A stretch of 64,000 bases of DNA from positions 1,381,481 to 1,445,480 of the forward strand of contig NZ_JAQQTE010000001.1 in NCBI RefSeq assembly GCF_028561565.1, written 5' to 3'. Positions 10,333 through 20,230 of the stretch are shown here, one piece after another. The first letter of the stretch is position 1, and each line of letters opens with the position of its first letter. This DNA comes from Gilvibacter sediminis. GTDB lineage: Bacteria; Bacteroidota; Bacteroidia; Flavobacteriales; Flavobacteriaceae. Both the position numbers and the translations under genes were made by a program. The notes below the pieces were generated by a model that saw only the letters and a list, made by a program, of their open reading frames with translations, had not been told where the DNA came from and ran no database searches.

Positions 10333-10450
10333 CTGATAAAAATTAGAGAGATGAATTGAGCTTTAATTGTTTTATTGAGAGCTTAATTGAAAAAAATAAA
10401 ACAATAAAAGCGAAATCCTGAATCTGAATATTTTTTTATCAGGTTCATCT
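10333..10450 (+). other. Possible structured RNA leader between infA and rpmJ
   Basis: The spacer before rpmJ holds three inverted repeats. CTGATAAAAA (10333-10342) pairs with TTTTTATCAG (10433-10442), ATTGTTTTATT (10366-10376) pairs perfectly with AATAAAACAAT (10395-10405), and AGATGAA (10349-10355) pairs with TTCATCT (10444-10450). The first and third pairs cross each other, so they form either a pseudoknot or alternative folds. The sequence is A/T-rich, which makes chance pairing more likely. No known leader class is recognised. Confidence 0.4.
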
Positions 10451-10470
10451 TAAAGAAAAAAATAGAAGAG

Positions 10471-10587
10471 ATGAAAGTAAGAGCATCTATTAAAAAAAGA
10501 AGCGCAGACTGCAAGATCGTTCGCAGAAAAGGTCGCTTATATGTAATCAACAAAAAGAACCCTAGGTTCAAACAAAGACAAGGATAA
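10471..10587 (+). CDS. rpmJ: Ribosomal protein bL36, zinc-free form
   Basis: bL36, 38 residues, read from the ATG at 10471 to TAA at 10585-10587. It starts [20 protein letters not shown] and ends [12 protein letters not shown]. Zinc-binding bL36 has three Cys and one His; only one Cys (residue 14) remains here, so this is the zinc-independent type. rpsM follows after two bases. Confidence 0.95.
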   Translation: MKVRASIKKRSADCKIVRRKGRLYVINKKNPRFKQRQG

Positions 10588-10589
10588 TT

Positions 10590-10964
10590 ATGGCAAGAAT
10601 CGCAGGTGTAGATATCCCGAAGCAAAAAAGGGGTGTAATCGCGTTAACCTATATCTATGGAATCGGAAGAAGCCGAGCCAAAGATATTTTGGACAAAGCT
10701 GGAGTTAGTGAAGACACTAAAGTATCCGAGTGGACCGATGATGAGATCGGGAAAATTCGTGATGCCGTAGGGTATTACAAAATCGAAGGGGAGTTACGTT
10801 CAGAGGTACAACTTTCTATCAAGCGTTTGATGGATATCGGTTGTTACCGTGGAATTCGTCACAGAGCAGGTTTACCGCTTCGTGGCCAACGCACTAAGAA
10901 CAACTCAAGAACCCGTAAAGGAAAACGTAAAACAGTTGCCAACAAGAAGAAGGCTACTAAATAA
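10590..10964 (+). CDS. rpsM: Ribosomal protein uS13
   Basis: uS13, 124 residues, in the head of the small subunit, bridging to uL5 and touching the P-site tRNA through its tail. It opens [20 protein letters not shown] and has the signature [20 protein letters not shown], followed by the basic tail [17 protein letters not shown]. Confidence 0.97.
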   Translation: MARIAGVDIPKQKRGVIALTYIYGIGRSRAKDILDKAGVSEDTKVSEWTDDEIGKIRDAVGYYKIEGELRSEVQLSIKRLMDIGCYRGIRHRAGLPLRGQRTKNNSRTRKGKRKTVANKKKATK

Positions 10965-10975
10965 TCACTGAAGCA

Positions 10976-11365
10976 ATGGCAAAGTCTGGTAAAAGTACTA
11001 AGAAGAGAAAGGTGGTTGTTGAAGCTGTTGGGGAGGCCCACATTACTGCTTCATTCAATAACATCATCATATCCTTGACAAATAAGAACGGAGACGTTAT
11101 TTCCTGGTCTTCAGCTGGGAAAATGGGCTTTAGAGGCTCTAAGAAAAACACCCCTTACGCTGCTCAATTAGCGGCAGAAGATGCATGTGGTGTAGCTCGT
11201 GAAGCTGGTCTTCGTAAAGTAAAGGCCTATGTTAAAGGCCCAGGAAATGGTAGAGAATCTGCCATGCGTACCATCCACAACTCTGGAATTGAGATCACCG
11301 AGATCATCGACGTGACTCCAATGCCACACAACGGATGTCGCCCTCCTAAAAGAAGAAGAGTATAA
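10976..11365 (+). CDS. rpsK: Ribosomal protein uS11
   Basis: uS11, 129 residues, on the platform of the small subunit near the E site. The stretches [20 protein letters not shown] and [20 protein letters not shown] and the ending [14 protein letters not shown] identify it. A 79-base spacer with a hairpin separates it from rpsD. Confidence 0.97.
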   Translation: MAKSGKSTKKRKVVVEAVGEAHITASFNNIIISLTNKNGDVISWSSAGKMGFRGSKKNTPYAAQLAAEDACGVAREAGLRKVKAYVKGPGNGRESAMRTIHNSGIEITEIIDVTPMPHNGCRPPKRRRV

Positions 11366-11382
11366 TTAATTAAGTATAAACC

Positions 11383-11430
11383 GAAAGGATCATTAGCACT
11401 AGAGGACGACCTTAATTTAGTGCTCCTTTC
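11383..11430 (+). promoter_or_regulatory. Hairpin leader upstream of rpsD
   Basis: An outer stem GAAAGG (11383-11388) / CCTTTC (11425-11430) encloses an inner stem AGCACTA (11395-11401) / TAGTGCT (11418-11424), ending 14 bases before the rpsD start. The two helices are joined by a bulge (ATCATT) on the 5' side only. There is no T-run after it, so it is not a terminator. By its place it could be a site where S4 controls its own synthesis, but no known S4 leader is recognised. Confidence 0.5.
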
Positions 11431-11444
11431 AAACAAATTTTAAA

Positions 11445-12050
11445 ATGGCAAGATATACTGGTCCAAAATCTAAGATCGCTCGTAAATTCGGCGAAGCAAT
11501 CTTTGGCGACGACAAGTCGTTCGAAAAACGCAATTACCCTCCAGGGCAACACGGTAACAACCGTCGTCGTGGGAAGAAAAGTGAGTACGCTATTCAGCTA
11601 GCTGAAAAGCAAAAAGCGAAGTACACTTACGGTATCTTGGAGCGTCAGTTCCGTAACCTTTTCAAAAAAGCAACTGCAGCTCCTGGAATTACCGGTGAGG
11701 TATTGTTGCAACTATGTGAGTCTCGTTTAGACAACGTAGTATACCGTATGGGAATCGCTCCAACACGTAGCGGTGCCCGTCAATTGGTTTCTCACGCACA
11801 CATCACTGTTAACGGTGGTAAAGTAACTATTCCATCGTACCAGTTGAAGCCTGGAGATGTTGTTGCTGTTCGTGAAAAATCTAAATCGCTTGAGACTATC
11901 GAGCGTTCTTTGAGTGCCTCTAGCAATGTGTTCGAATGGATTACATTCAACAACGAGACCAAAGAAGGAACTTTCGTAGCTGTTCCTCAGAGAATCCAGA
12001 TTCCAGAGAACATCAACGAGCAGTTCATCGTAGAATTGTATTCTAAATAA
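11445..12050 (+). CDS. rpsD: Ribosomal protein uS4, no zinc motif
   Basis: uS4, 201 residues, nucleates 16S 5'-domain folding and affects decoding accuracy. The N-terminal region lacks the Cys cluster of zinc-type S4 proteins but keeps [18 protein letters not shown]. The S4 RNA-binding domain is seen near residues 93-155 ([20 protein letters not shown], then [20 protein letters not shown]). In many bacteria S4 represses its own operon, and here a hairpin precedes the gene. Confidence 0.97.
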   Translation: MARYTGPKSKIARKFGEAIFGDDKSFEKRNYPPGQHGNNRRRGKKSEYAIQLAEKQKAKYTYGILERQFRNLFKKATAAPGITGEVLLQLCESRLDNVVYRMGIAPTRSGARQLVSHAHITVNGGKVTIPSYQLKPGDVVAVREKSKSLETIERSLSASSNVFEWITFNNETKEGTFVAVPQRIQIPENINEQFIVELYSK

Positions 12051-12075
12051 TAACCCATACAGGAGTTTTAAAACT

Positions 12076-13068
12076 ATGGCAGTATTTAATTTTCAGAAAC
12101 CCGACAAAGTAATAATGATCAACTCGACTGAGTTCGAAGGGAAGTTTGAATTCCGTCCCTTGGAGCCTGGCTACGGATTGACCATTGGTAACGCACTTAG
12201 ACGTGTGTTGCTTTCTTCTTTGGAAGGGTTTGCAATCACTTCGGTTCGTATCGAAGGGGTCGATCATGAATTTTCGACCATTGCCGGTGTTGTTGAAGAC
12301 GTTACTGAGATCATTCTCAACCTAAAGCAGATCCGCTTTAAGCGTCAAATCGACGAGATCGACAACGAGACCGTAACCGTTTCCGTTTCTGGGAACGAGC
12401 AGCTAACCGCCGGTGACTTCCAGAAATTTATCTCTGGATTCCAGGTGTTAAACCCTGACTTGGTTATTTGCAATATGGATCCTAAGGTTAACTTGAACCT
12501 TGAGATCACCATTGAAAAAGGACGTGGATATGTTCCGGCAGAAGAGAACAAGAAAGCCAATGCGCCTTTAGGAACCATTTTTACTGATTCTATCTTTACG
12601 CCGATTAAAAACGTAAAGTATAGCATTGAGAACTATCGTGTAGAGCAGAAGACTGACTACGAAAAGTTGGTATTCGAGATCAACTCTGACGGTTCTATTC
12701 ATCCTAAAGATGCTTTGACAGAAGCTGCTAAGACTCTTATCCACCACTTCATGTTGTTCAGTGACGAGCGTATCACCCTTGAGGCTGATGAGATCGCACA
12801 GACTGAAACTTACGATGAGGAGTCCTTGCACATGCGTCAATTGTTGAAAACCAAATTGATCGATATGGATCTTTCTGTTCGTGCTTTGAACTGTTTGAAG
12901 GCTGCAGAAGTAGATACTTTAGGAGATTTGGTTTCTTACAACAAGAACGATTTGATGAAGTTCAGAAACTTCGGTAAAAAATCACTTACTGAGCTAGAAG
13001 AGCTAGTAAGCGTTAAAGGCCTTAGCTTCGGAATGGATTTGTCCAAGTACAAACTAGATAGAGACTAA
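12076..13068 (+). CDS. rpoA: RNA polymerase alpha subunit
   Basis: RpoA, 330 residues. The N-terminal dimerisation domain (about 1-230) includes [20 protein letters not shown] and the later [12 protein letters not shown]. The C-terminal domain (about 255-330) has [24 protein letters not shown] DNA- and regulator-binding helices: [20 protein letters not shown] and [15 protein letters not shown]. It follows rpsD and precedes rplQ as in the bacterial alpha operon. Confidence 0.98.
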   Translation: MAVFNFQKPDKVIMINSTEFEGKFEFRPLEPGYGLTIGNALRRVLLSSLEGFAITSVRIEGVDHEFSTIAGVVEDVTEIILNLKQIRFKRQIDEIDNETVTVSVSGNEQLTAGDFQKFISGFQVLNPDLVICNMDPKVNLNLEITIEKGRGYVPAEENKKANAPLGTIFTDSIFTPIKNVKYSIENYRVEQKTDYEKLVFEINSDGSIHPKDALTEAAKTLIHHFMLFSDERITLEADEIAQTETYDEESLHMRQLLKTKLIDMDLSVRALNCLKAAEVDTLGDLVSYNKNDLMKFRNFGKKSLTELEELVSVKGLSFGMDLSKYKLDRD

Positions 13069-13153
13069 TCATACCGATTAGCAAATTATAAACCCCCAGA
13101 GTATTTTGCTCCCCAGAGTGGGTCGATGCAAGACACTGGAAAACTAAAAAGTC

Positions 13154-13627
13154 ATGAGACACGGGAAAAAAACAAACCACTTAGGTAGAAAGACTGCGCA
13201 TCGCAAAGCGATGTTGGCCAATATGGCTTGCTCACTTATCGAGCACAAGCGCATCAACACCACAACTGCAAAAGCGAAAGCTTTAAAGAAGTTTGTGGAG
13301 CCATTGATCACCAAGAGTAAAGAAGATACTACACACAACCGTCGTATCGTATTTAGTCGTTTGCGTCAAAAAGATGCGGTTTCTGAATTGTTCAGAGACG
13401 TAGCTGTAAAAGTTGGAGATCGTCCAGGTGGTTACACTCGTATCATTAAGTTGGGGAACCGATTAGGAGATAACGCTGATATGGCGATGATCGAATTGGT
13501 TGACTACAACGAACTGTACAATGCTGGTAAACCTGCTAAGAAGAAGTCCACTCGTCGTGGACGCGGAGGTAAGAAAGCAGCTCCTGCTGCCGCCGCTCCT
13601 GCCGCTGCTTCTAAGGAGGAAGAATAG
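13154..13627 (+). CDS. rplQ: Ribosomal protein bL17 with Ala/Lys tail
   Basis: bL17, 157 residues, at the large-subunit tunnel exit region. The core runs from [20 protein letters not shown] to about residue 120. A low-complexity tail of about 35 residues ([19 protein letters not shown] and then PAAASKEEE) follows, longer than the E. coli protein and common in this phylum. The 85-base spacer before it carries a direct repeat CCCCAGAGT at 13094-13102 and 13111-13119. A terminator follows, closing the superoperon. Confidence 0.96.
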   Translation: MRHGKKTNHLGRKTAHRKAMLANMACSLIEHKRINTTTAKAKALKKFVEPLITKSKEDTTHNRRIVFSRLRQKDAVSELFRDVAVKVGDRPGGYTRIIKLGNRLGDNADMAMIELVDYNELYNAGKPAKKKSTRRGRGGKKAAPAAAAPAAASKEEE

Positions 13628-13651
13628 ATTAGCAAATATTTAACAGATAGG

Positions 13652-13686
13652 AAAGGGTAAGGTTTTACAAAAGCTTACCCTTTTTT
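13652..13686 (+). terminator. Terminator of the ribosomal superoperon
   Basis: GGGTAAG (13655-13661) pairs with CTTACCC (13674-13680), extended by an A/T flank, and is followed by TTTTTT. It lies 24 bases after the rplQ stop. Confidence 0.85.
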
Positions 13687-13691
13687 GGCTT

Positions 13692-13699
13692 TATATTTG
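13692..13699 (+). promoter_or_regulatory. Probable -7 box TATATTTG
   Basis: TATATTTG matches the Bacteroidota -7 consensus TAnnTTTG just after the rplQ terminator. It would start transcription of the secreted-protein triplet with a leader of about 100 bases. No clear TTG lies at the expected upstream distance. Confidence 0.5.
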
Positions 13700-13805
13700 A
13701 TATTTTTGAGGAGAAGTCAAAACCGGGCTACCGTGACCTGAACTGTGAAAATGGGTTTTGTTTTGACGAAAAGAAATTGTTTTGAACACTATAAAATTTA
13801 GCAAC

Positions 13806-14525
13806 ATGAAAATTACCTCTTTGTGTCTAGCGCTGTTGTGCGCAACAGTAGGCTTTGCACAAAACACAGACGTGGATGCCAATCAGGCAGCAAACCAAGG
13901 TGCTGTTAGCAATTTAGCTAACAACCCGAATCAAGGAAATCAATTTACTGGAGCGGCTACCTTCTATAACCCGAAGTTTGACCGTGAAGGTTCGATATAT
14001 CTTTTTGACGGATGGGATCAATCAGCCACCATCGTAGCTAAAGGAACTGGAGGTTCTTTTAGAGAAAGCAACATCAACTTCAACATACAACGCAGTATGT
14101 TTGAACGTAAAGTAGCAGGAGACTCAATTGTAGCCTACAACTTTACCAGTATTGAAAAGATCATCGTAGGCGGACGCGAGTTTAAAAGCTTCTACCTGGA
14201 TGAGATCAAAAGAAACAAAGCTTTTGAAGTGATTTACCGCGGTGATGATTTCACCATCCTTAAAGGATACACGGTAGATATTTTAGAGGCTTCTCCAAAC
14301 CCAATGATCGCACGTCCTAGAGACAAGTACATTCAGCGTGTGACCTATTATTTGGAAACGGAGACCAAATTAGAAGAATTTAAATTGCGTAAGCGTGCTA
14401 TTCTAGAAGCTCTAGAAGACCAAGAAATGGTTGAACGTGCCAAAGAATATGCCCGCAAGTATGACAAGTCGTTCAGTAAAGAAGAAGATCTAAAGCTTAT
14501 TCTTAATTACGCTTCTCGCAAATAA
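13806..14525 (+). CDS. Secreted protein, tandem family member 1
   Basis: Uncharacterised exported protein, 239 residues from the ATG at 13806, chosen because it begins the signal peptide MKITSLCLALLCATVGFAQ. After an Asn/Gln-rich linker, the conserved part starts near EGSIYLFDGW. It shares with the next two genes a G-S-[IVL]-x-LF-[DE]-x-W motif, a motif of the form I-x-F/V-x-x-x-x-F-K-[SA], a block ILEASPNPMIARPRDKYIQR and a Lys/Arg-rich C-terminal helix pair. No catalytic motif is visible. The gene is first of three copies in a row, probably co-transcribed. A periplasmic or envelope role is inferred from the signal peptide only. Confidence 0.8.
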   Translation: MKITSLCLALLCATVGFAQNTDVDANQAANQGAVSNLANNPNQGNQFTGAATFYNPKFDREGSIYLFDGWDQSATIVAKGTGGSFRESNINFNIQRSMFERKVAGDSIVAYNFTSIEKIIVGGREFKSFYLDEIKRNKAFEVIYRGDDFTILKGYTVDILEASPNPMIARPRDKYIQRVTYYLETETKLEEFKLRKRAILEALEDQEMVERAKEYARKYDKSFSKEEDLKLILNYASRK

Positions 14526-14571
14526 GGGCTGGCTAGCAGCTGCGCAATACTAACTAAACTTGATTATTACT

Positions 14572-15339
14572 ATGAAAAAATCATTGCTTATCATGCTGTG
14601 CGGCATAGCTGGTATGGCTTTTGCCCAACAAGGAGAACAACAGGTAACTACAAGCGCCGTATTTGGTAGCTCTTCAAACTCCGTTGGACTTTTCCAAGGA
14701 GATGAAGGAACCCTCTTGATTAATGTGGATGATATTCAAAAAATTGAGGGTGTAGCAAGTATTCGCGATTTTGACAATTGGCAGAGTCAACCCAACACGG
14801 AGGGATCTGTGATGCTATTTGATGAATGGGCCGCCAAGGGTTATGTTTATGCGGGAGACAAGAAATACGTCTTCCCAAAAATGAACTATGACATCTTGGA
14901 AGGAGCTGTAGTTTCAAAGTTCAAGCAAGATTCCATCTTTAACTTAGGTGTAACCGGATACGATAAGATCGTATTCAACAATACGGTGTTCAAAAGCATC
15001 TTTACACCGAGTCGTGGTGGAAACGCTATGTACCAAGTGGTATTTGAGTGTCCTGATTATTCTATTGTCAAAGAATTTGCCATAGAGATCAGAGAGGCTA
15101 ATCCAAATCCGATGATCAATCGCAACAAGCGCAAGATCATTCAAAAGGAGTACTACTACAAGTTAGAAGGTCAGCGTTTGACCCGTTTCAAATTGAAAAA
15201 GAAGACTATTTTGGCCATGGCCGGTGATCAAGCAGATCAGCTTGAAGCCTATGCTAAGGCTAACCGTCTCTCTTTTAAAGACGACAATGATGTGGCTCAG
15301 ATCTTGATCCACTTGTATAAAATGCAGCATCAGCAATAG
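14572..15339 (+). CDS. Secreted protein, tandem family member 2
   Basis: Second copy of the same family, 255 residues from the ATG at 14572 (signal peptide MKKSLLIMLCGIAGMAFAQ; an upstream TTG in the same frame adds only four residues and is not needed). Conserved blocks are EGSVMLFDEWAAKGYVYAG, FKSIFTPSRGGNAMYQVVFE and EIREANPNPMINRNKRKIIQ, followed by RFKLKKKTILAMAGDQADQL. The N-terminal linker between signal peptide and core is longer than in the neighbours and not Asn-rich. It follows member 1 after 46 bases. Confidence 0.8.
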   Translation: MKKSLLIMLCGIAGMAFAQQGEQQVTTSAVFGSSSNSVGLFQGDEGTLLINVDDIQKIEGVASIRDFDNWQSQPNTEGSVMLFDEWAAKGYVYAGDKKYVFPKMNYDILEGAVVSKFKQDSIFNLGVTGYDKIVFNNTVFKSIFTPSRGGNAMYQVVFECPDYSIVKEFAIEIREANPNPMINRNKRKIIQKEYYYKLEGQRLTRFKLKKKTILAMAGDQADQLEAYAKANRLSFKDDNDVAQILIHLYKMQHQQ

Positions 15340-15363
15340 AATCCCCAAAGGAAGATTGAATAT

Positions 15364-16071
15364 ATGACGAAGAGACATCCCTATACCACGCTCATACTGC
15401 TATTGCTGGCAGTGAGTACTGGCTTTGCTCAATTGCAAACCACAGTTAACGCGAACAATAATAATTTAGGAGCATTGGCTACCTACGGTCCTGATGGTGC
15501 TAACATTGGAAGCACCTCCTTGGTAATCAATCCGCCTAAAAATATTGAAGGTTCACTTTATCTCTTTGAGCAGTGGAACAATAAGGGGGTGTTTATAACT
15601 TCTGAGGAGCGAAAGCTTTTGATCAGAAACATCAATTTCAATATTGATCGTGGTGTATTTGAATCCGAGATCAGTAAGGACACGGTTTTTACCTTCGGAT
15701 TTGAAAACGTCAATCGTGTTTTTGTAAACTCCAGAGAATTCAAAGCGCGTTTCATTCCTTCTAAAGGCTTGTATGATGTTTATGAAGTGATCTTTGAGAA
15801 TGATGAATTCGCCATCTTGAAAAAGTGGTTCATCGATATCAAAGAAGGTTCAGACAACCCAATGGTCAACCGCAAGAGTCGTTATGTGCATCGCAGTAAT
15901 TATTACTTGGAGCGCGACGGCAATGTGGAGTTGTTCAAGTTCAAGAAAAAGAACTTGTTGAAGCTCGCCGGGAATCAAGCGGATGAAGTAGAAGCCTACG
16001 CAAAGAAATACAACCTCTCCTTTAAAAAGGAAATAGATGTGAGCCGTATGTTCTCATTTCTATTAAAGTAG
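15364..16071 (+). CDS. Secreted protein, tandem family member 3
   Basis: Third copy, 235 residues, with signal peptide ending ...LLLLAVSTGFAQ and an Asn-rich linker (NANNNN) like member 1. Core blocks are EGSLYLFEQWNNKGVFITS, FKARFIPSKGLYDVYEVIFE, DIKEGSDNPMVNRKSRYVHR and FKFKKKNLLKLAGNQADEVE. Members 2 and 3 resemble each other more than either resembles member 1 in the C-terminal AGxQAD segment. It lies 24 bases after member 2 and is followed by a terminator. Confidence 0.8.
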   Translation: MTKRHPYTTLILLLLAVSTGFAQLQTTVNANNNNLGALATYGPDGANIGSTSLVINPPKNIEGSLYLFEQWNNKGVFITSEERKLLIRNINFNIDRGVFESEISKDTVFTFGFENVNRVFVNSREFKARFIPSKGLYDVYEVIFENDEFAILKKWFIDIKEGSDNPMVNRKSRYVHRSNYYLERDGNVELFKFKKKNLLKLAGNQADEVEAYAKKYNLSFKKEIDVSRMFSFLLK

Positions 16072-16091
16072 TGGTTTTAAAACTATATGAG

Positions 16092-16119
16092 AAGAGCGCC
16101 TGGTGCGCTCTTTTTTTTT
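16092..16119 (+). terminator. Terminator after the secreted-protein triplet
   Basis: AAGAGCGC (16092-16099) pairs with GCGCTCTT (16105-16112), followed by a run of T to 16119. Confidence 0.9.
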
Positions 16120-16191
16120 GATTGCTGATAAAGTCCACAATTTGTTTAAAACTTTTAGAACAAAACATTTTACAGCAATCCGCATTCTGCG

Positions 16192-16199
16192 TATTTTTG
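16192..16199 (+). promoter_or_regulatory. Probable -7 box of carA
   Basis: TATTTTTG fits TAnnTTTG and lies 17 bases before the carA ATG, giving a short leader. A TTT, not TTG, lies at the upstream position. Confidence 0.5.
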
Positions 16200-16215
16200 A
16201 CAAATCTTTTTCTGC

Positions 16216-17316
16216 ATGAAGTATCAGTTAAGAAAACCGGCCGTCGTTCTCCTCGCAGACGGTACTGTTTTTCAAGGAAAAGCTGTCGGCGAAGTGACCG
16301 GTAGCGCATTTGGAGAAGTTTGTTTCAACACCGGAATGACCGGTTATCAAGAGATCTTTACCGACCCTTCTTATTACGGACAATTAATGGTGACTACCAA
16401 TGCTCACATTGGGAATTACGGCACCCACAGTGATGAGGTGGAATCAGATGGTATTAAGATCGCTGGTTTGATCTGTCGCAATTTCAGCTACAATTATTCG
16501 CGTCCTTTGGCAGATGATTCTCTAGAGAACTTTTTGGCCAAGAACAACTTGATCGCGATCTCAGACGTAGACACCCGCGCTTTGGTAAGTCATATTCGTG
16601 ACAACGGAGCACAGAATGCGGTGATCACCACAGAAGTGGATCGTTTGGATGAATTGCGCAAGGAGTTGGCTGCGGTTCCAAATATGGACGGATTGGAGCT
16701 AGCCTCAAAAGTATCAACCAAAGAACCTTATACGGTTGGAAACCCTGACGCTAAATACCGCGTAGCCGCAGTAGACATTGGGATCAAGAAGAACATCTTG
16801 AGAAACATGGTTGAGAGAGACTGTTATGTCAAGGTGTTCCCTTACAATACTTCTTTTGAGACCTTGGCAGAATTTGAGCCGCACGGCTACTTTTTCTCAA
16901 ACGGTCCTGGAGATCCGGAACCGCTTAAAGACGCCATCAATACGGCAAAAGATATTTTAGATAAGGATCTTCCGCTCTTCGGAATCTGTCTTGGGCATCA
17001 AGTCATCGCATTGGCTAACGGTATTTCTACATACAAGATGCACCACGGGCACCGTGGGATCAATCACCCGATCAAAAACCTTTTGACCGGTAAAGGAGAG
17101 ATCACTTCTCAAAACCACGGTTTTGCGATCAATAGAGAGGAAACCGAGGCGAATCCAAATGTAGAAATCACCCACGTACACCTAAACGATCACACTGTAG
17201 CTGGAATCCGTGTTAAAGGTAAAAAGTGCTTTTCAGTACAGTACCACCCAGAGGCAAGCCCGGGGCCACATGACGCTTCGTATTTGTTTGATGAGTTCGT
17301 CGCTAGTATGGCTTAA
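16216..17316 (+). CDS. carA: Carbamoyl-phosphate synthase small (glutaminase) subunit
   Basis: CarA, 366 residues, hydrolyses glutamine and passes ammonia to CarB for carbamoyl phosphate, the precursor of pyrimidines and arginine. The N-terminal domain has GEVCFNTGMTGYQEIFTDPS. The class I amidotransferase domain holds the nucleophile Cys258 in FGICLGHQV and its partners His344 and Glu346 in VQYHPEASPGP. No carB is adjacent; in this group the two subunits are often encoded apart, so that is not a defect. A terminator follows. Confidence 0.97.
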   Translation: MKYQLRKPAVVLLADGTVFQGKAVGEVTGSAFGEVCFNTGMTGYQEIFTDPSYYGQLMVTTNAHIGNYGTHSDEVESDGIKIAGLICRNFSYNYSRPLADDSLENFLAKNNLIAISDVDTRALVSHIRDNGAQNAVITTEVDRLDELRKELAAVPNMDGLELASKVSTKEPYTVGNPDAKYRVAAVDIGIKKNILRNMVERDCYVKVFPYNTSFETLAEFEPHGYFFSNGPGDPEPLKDAINTAKDILDKDLPLFGICLGHQVIALANGISTYKMHHGHRGINHPIKNLLTGKGEITSQNHGFAINREETEANPNVEITHVHLNDHTVAGIRVKGKKCFSVQYHPEASPGPHDASYLFDEFVASMA

Positions 17317-17358
17317 AGCCTTAAATAGGGCTGTAAAGTCCGCAAACGTTTTCGTAGA

Positions 17359-17385
17359 AAAGCCCTTGTTTCAAGGGCTTTCTTC
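17359..17385 (+). terminator. Terminator of carA
   Basis: A perfect ten-base stem AAAGCCCTTG (17359-17368) / CAAGGGCTTT (17372-17381) with a TTT loop, then TTTCTTCATTTT. The tail is only moderately T-rich. Confidence 0.8.
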
Positions 17386-17451
17386 ATTTTAAATTAAAGC
17401 GAAAATGCGAGGACTTTCGTATATTCACGCTCCAAACTAAACCCTAATTAA

Positions 17452-18738
<1,287 letters not shown>

Positions 18739-18757
18739 AGATCAATCGGATATAATC

Positions 18758-18784
18758 AAAACCGCCCTCGAGGCGGTTTTTTTA
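18758..18784 (+). terminator. Terminator of eno
   Basis: AAAACCGCC (18758-18766) pairs with GGCGGTTTT (18772-18780), loop CTCGA, followed by more T. Confidence 0.92.
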
Positions 18785-18863
18785 TTTTCTATCAATCCGT
18801 TAATAAAAGCTTAAATCAGCATGGTGTAATTGTCAAATGTTAAAATTTTCGGTCGATATTTCG

Positions 18864-18871
18864 TAAATTTG
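18864..18871 (+). promoter_or_regulatory. Probable -7 box of gltA
   Basis: TAAATTTG fits TAnnTTTG and lies 35 bases before the gltA ATG. No TTG is found at the usual distance. Confidence 0.5.
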
Positions 18872-18905
18872 CTAGAACACCAATAAATCAACATTTATTA
18901 CACCT

Positions 18906-20192
18906 ATGACAAAAATTGCTACGCTAGAAATTGATGGAAAGAAGTATGAATTTCCGATAGTTGAGGGAACAGAAAACGAGCTTGCCATAGACATCAAAAC
19001 CCTTCGTGGTGCCACCGGTGGTGTGGTGACCATTGACCCGGGGTATAAAAACACAGGTTCTTGTATGAGTGCCATTACTTACCTAGATGGTGAGAATGGA
19101 ATTTTGCGTTACCGAGGATATTCTATTGAGGAGCTTGCAGAGAAAGCGGACTTTTTAGAAGTAGCCTATTTGTTGATTTTTGGAGAACTACCAGACAAGG
19201 AAACGCTAGACAAGTTCCACGCAGACATCAAGCATCACTCTCACGTTGATGAAGATGTAAAGAAAATATTAGACGGCTTTCCAAAGTCCGCACATCCAAT
19301 GGGCGTATTGTCATCTTTGACCAACGCGCTTATCGCTTTTAACCCATCCTCTGTGGATGTGGATTCAGAAGAGGCCATGTATTTAGCCATTGTTCGAATC
19401 CTTGGGAAATTCCCGGTGCTGACTGCTTGGGCCTACCGCAAGCGTAGTGGATTGGCTTTAGACTACGGAGACGATTCTTTGGGCTACGTAGAGAACTTCT
19501 TGAAAATGATGTTCAAAAAGCCGAGCGGAGAATACGTATCTAACAAGGTGGTGACAGATGCTTTGGACAAGTTATTGATCCTTCACGCAGACCACGAGCA
19601 GAACTGTTCTACAAGTACTGTGCGTATCGTTGGTTCTTCTCATGCAGGATTGTTTGCAAGTTTGGCCTCAGGGATCAATGCCCTATGGGGACCATTGCAC
19701 GGAGGAGCCAACCAAGCAGTAATTGAAATGTTAGAAGCCATCCGTGAAGACGGTGGTGATACTAAAAAATATATGGCTAAGGCCAAGGACAAGAGTGATC
19801 CTTTCCGTTTGATGGGATTCGGACACCGTGTGTACAAGAACTTTGACCCACGTGCGCGAATCATCAAAAAAGCTGCCGATGAGGTACTTGGAGATCTAGG
19901 TGTAGAAGATCCAGTATTGGATATTGCCAAAGGTCTAGAAAAAGAAGCTTTGGAAGATCCGTACTTCGTAGATCGTAAACTGTATCCGAACGTAGATTTC
20001 TATTCAGGGATCATTTACCGTTCTCTTGGAATTCCAACAGAGATGTTTACGCCTATGTTTGCTTTAGGACGTCTGCCAGGTTGGATCGCGCAGTGGCGTG
20101 AAATGCGCTTGCGCAAAGAGCCGATCGGTAGGCCAAGACAAATTTATATCGGGGAGAACCACCGCGAGTTCAAGCCCATTTATCAACGATAA
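18906..20192 (+). CDS. gltA: Citrate synthase
   Basis: Citrate synthase, 428 residues, condenses acetyl-CoA and oxaloacetate to start the TCA cycle. The N-terminal extension with TLRGATGGVVTIDPGYKNTG marks the long bacterial (hexameric, NADH-sensitive in enterobacteria) type. Catalytic regions are seen: His in ILHADHEQNCSTSTVR, His in LMGFGHRVYKNFDPRA and Asp in YPNVDFYSGIIYRSLGIP. mdh, the preceding TCA step, is at 50,271. Confidence 0.98.
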   Translation: MTKIATLEIDGKKYEFPIVEGTENELAIDIKTLRGATGGVVTIDPGYKNTGSCMSAITYLDGENGILRYRGYSIEELAEKADFLEVAYLLIFGELPDKETLDKFHADIKHHSHVDEDVKKILDGFPKSAHPMGVLSSLTNALIAFNPSSVDVDSEEAMYLAIVRILGKFPVLTAWAYRKRSGLALDYGDDSLGYVENFLKMMFKKPSGEYVSNKVVTDALDKLLILHADHEQNCSTSTVRIVGSSHAGLFASLASGINALWGPLHGGANQAVIEMLEAIREDGGDTKKYMAKAKDKSDPFRLMGFGHRVYKNFDPRARIIKKAADEVLGDLGVEDPVLDIAKGLEKEALEDPYFVDRKLYPNVDFYSGIIYRSLGIPTEMFTPMFALGRLPGWIAQWREMRLRKEPIGRPRQIYIGENHREFKPIYQR

Positions 20193-20196
20193 TCTA

Positions 20197-20230
20197 AAAG
20201 CTTCATGAGAAATCATGGAGCTTTCTTTTT
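20197..20230 (+). terminator. Terminator of gltA, touching the next start codon
   Basis: AAAGCTTCATGA (20197-20208), loop GAAA, TCATGGAGCTTT (20213-20224), with the tail TTTCTTTTT (20222-20230). The very next base begins the ATG of the following gene, so this hairpin may also govern that gene's expression. Confidence 0.75.

Noticed and set aside
13094..13119. Direct repeat CCCCAGAGT before rplQ
   Set aside because: Two copies of nine bases in a spacer; too short to support a repeat element or a binding site.
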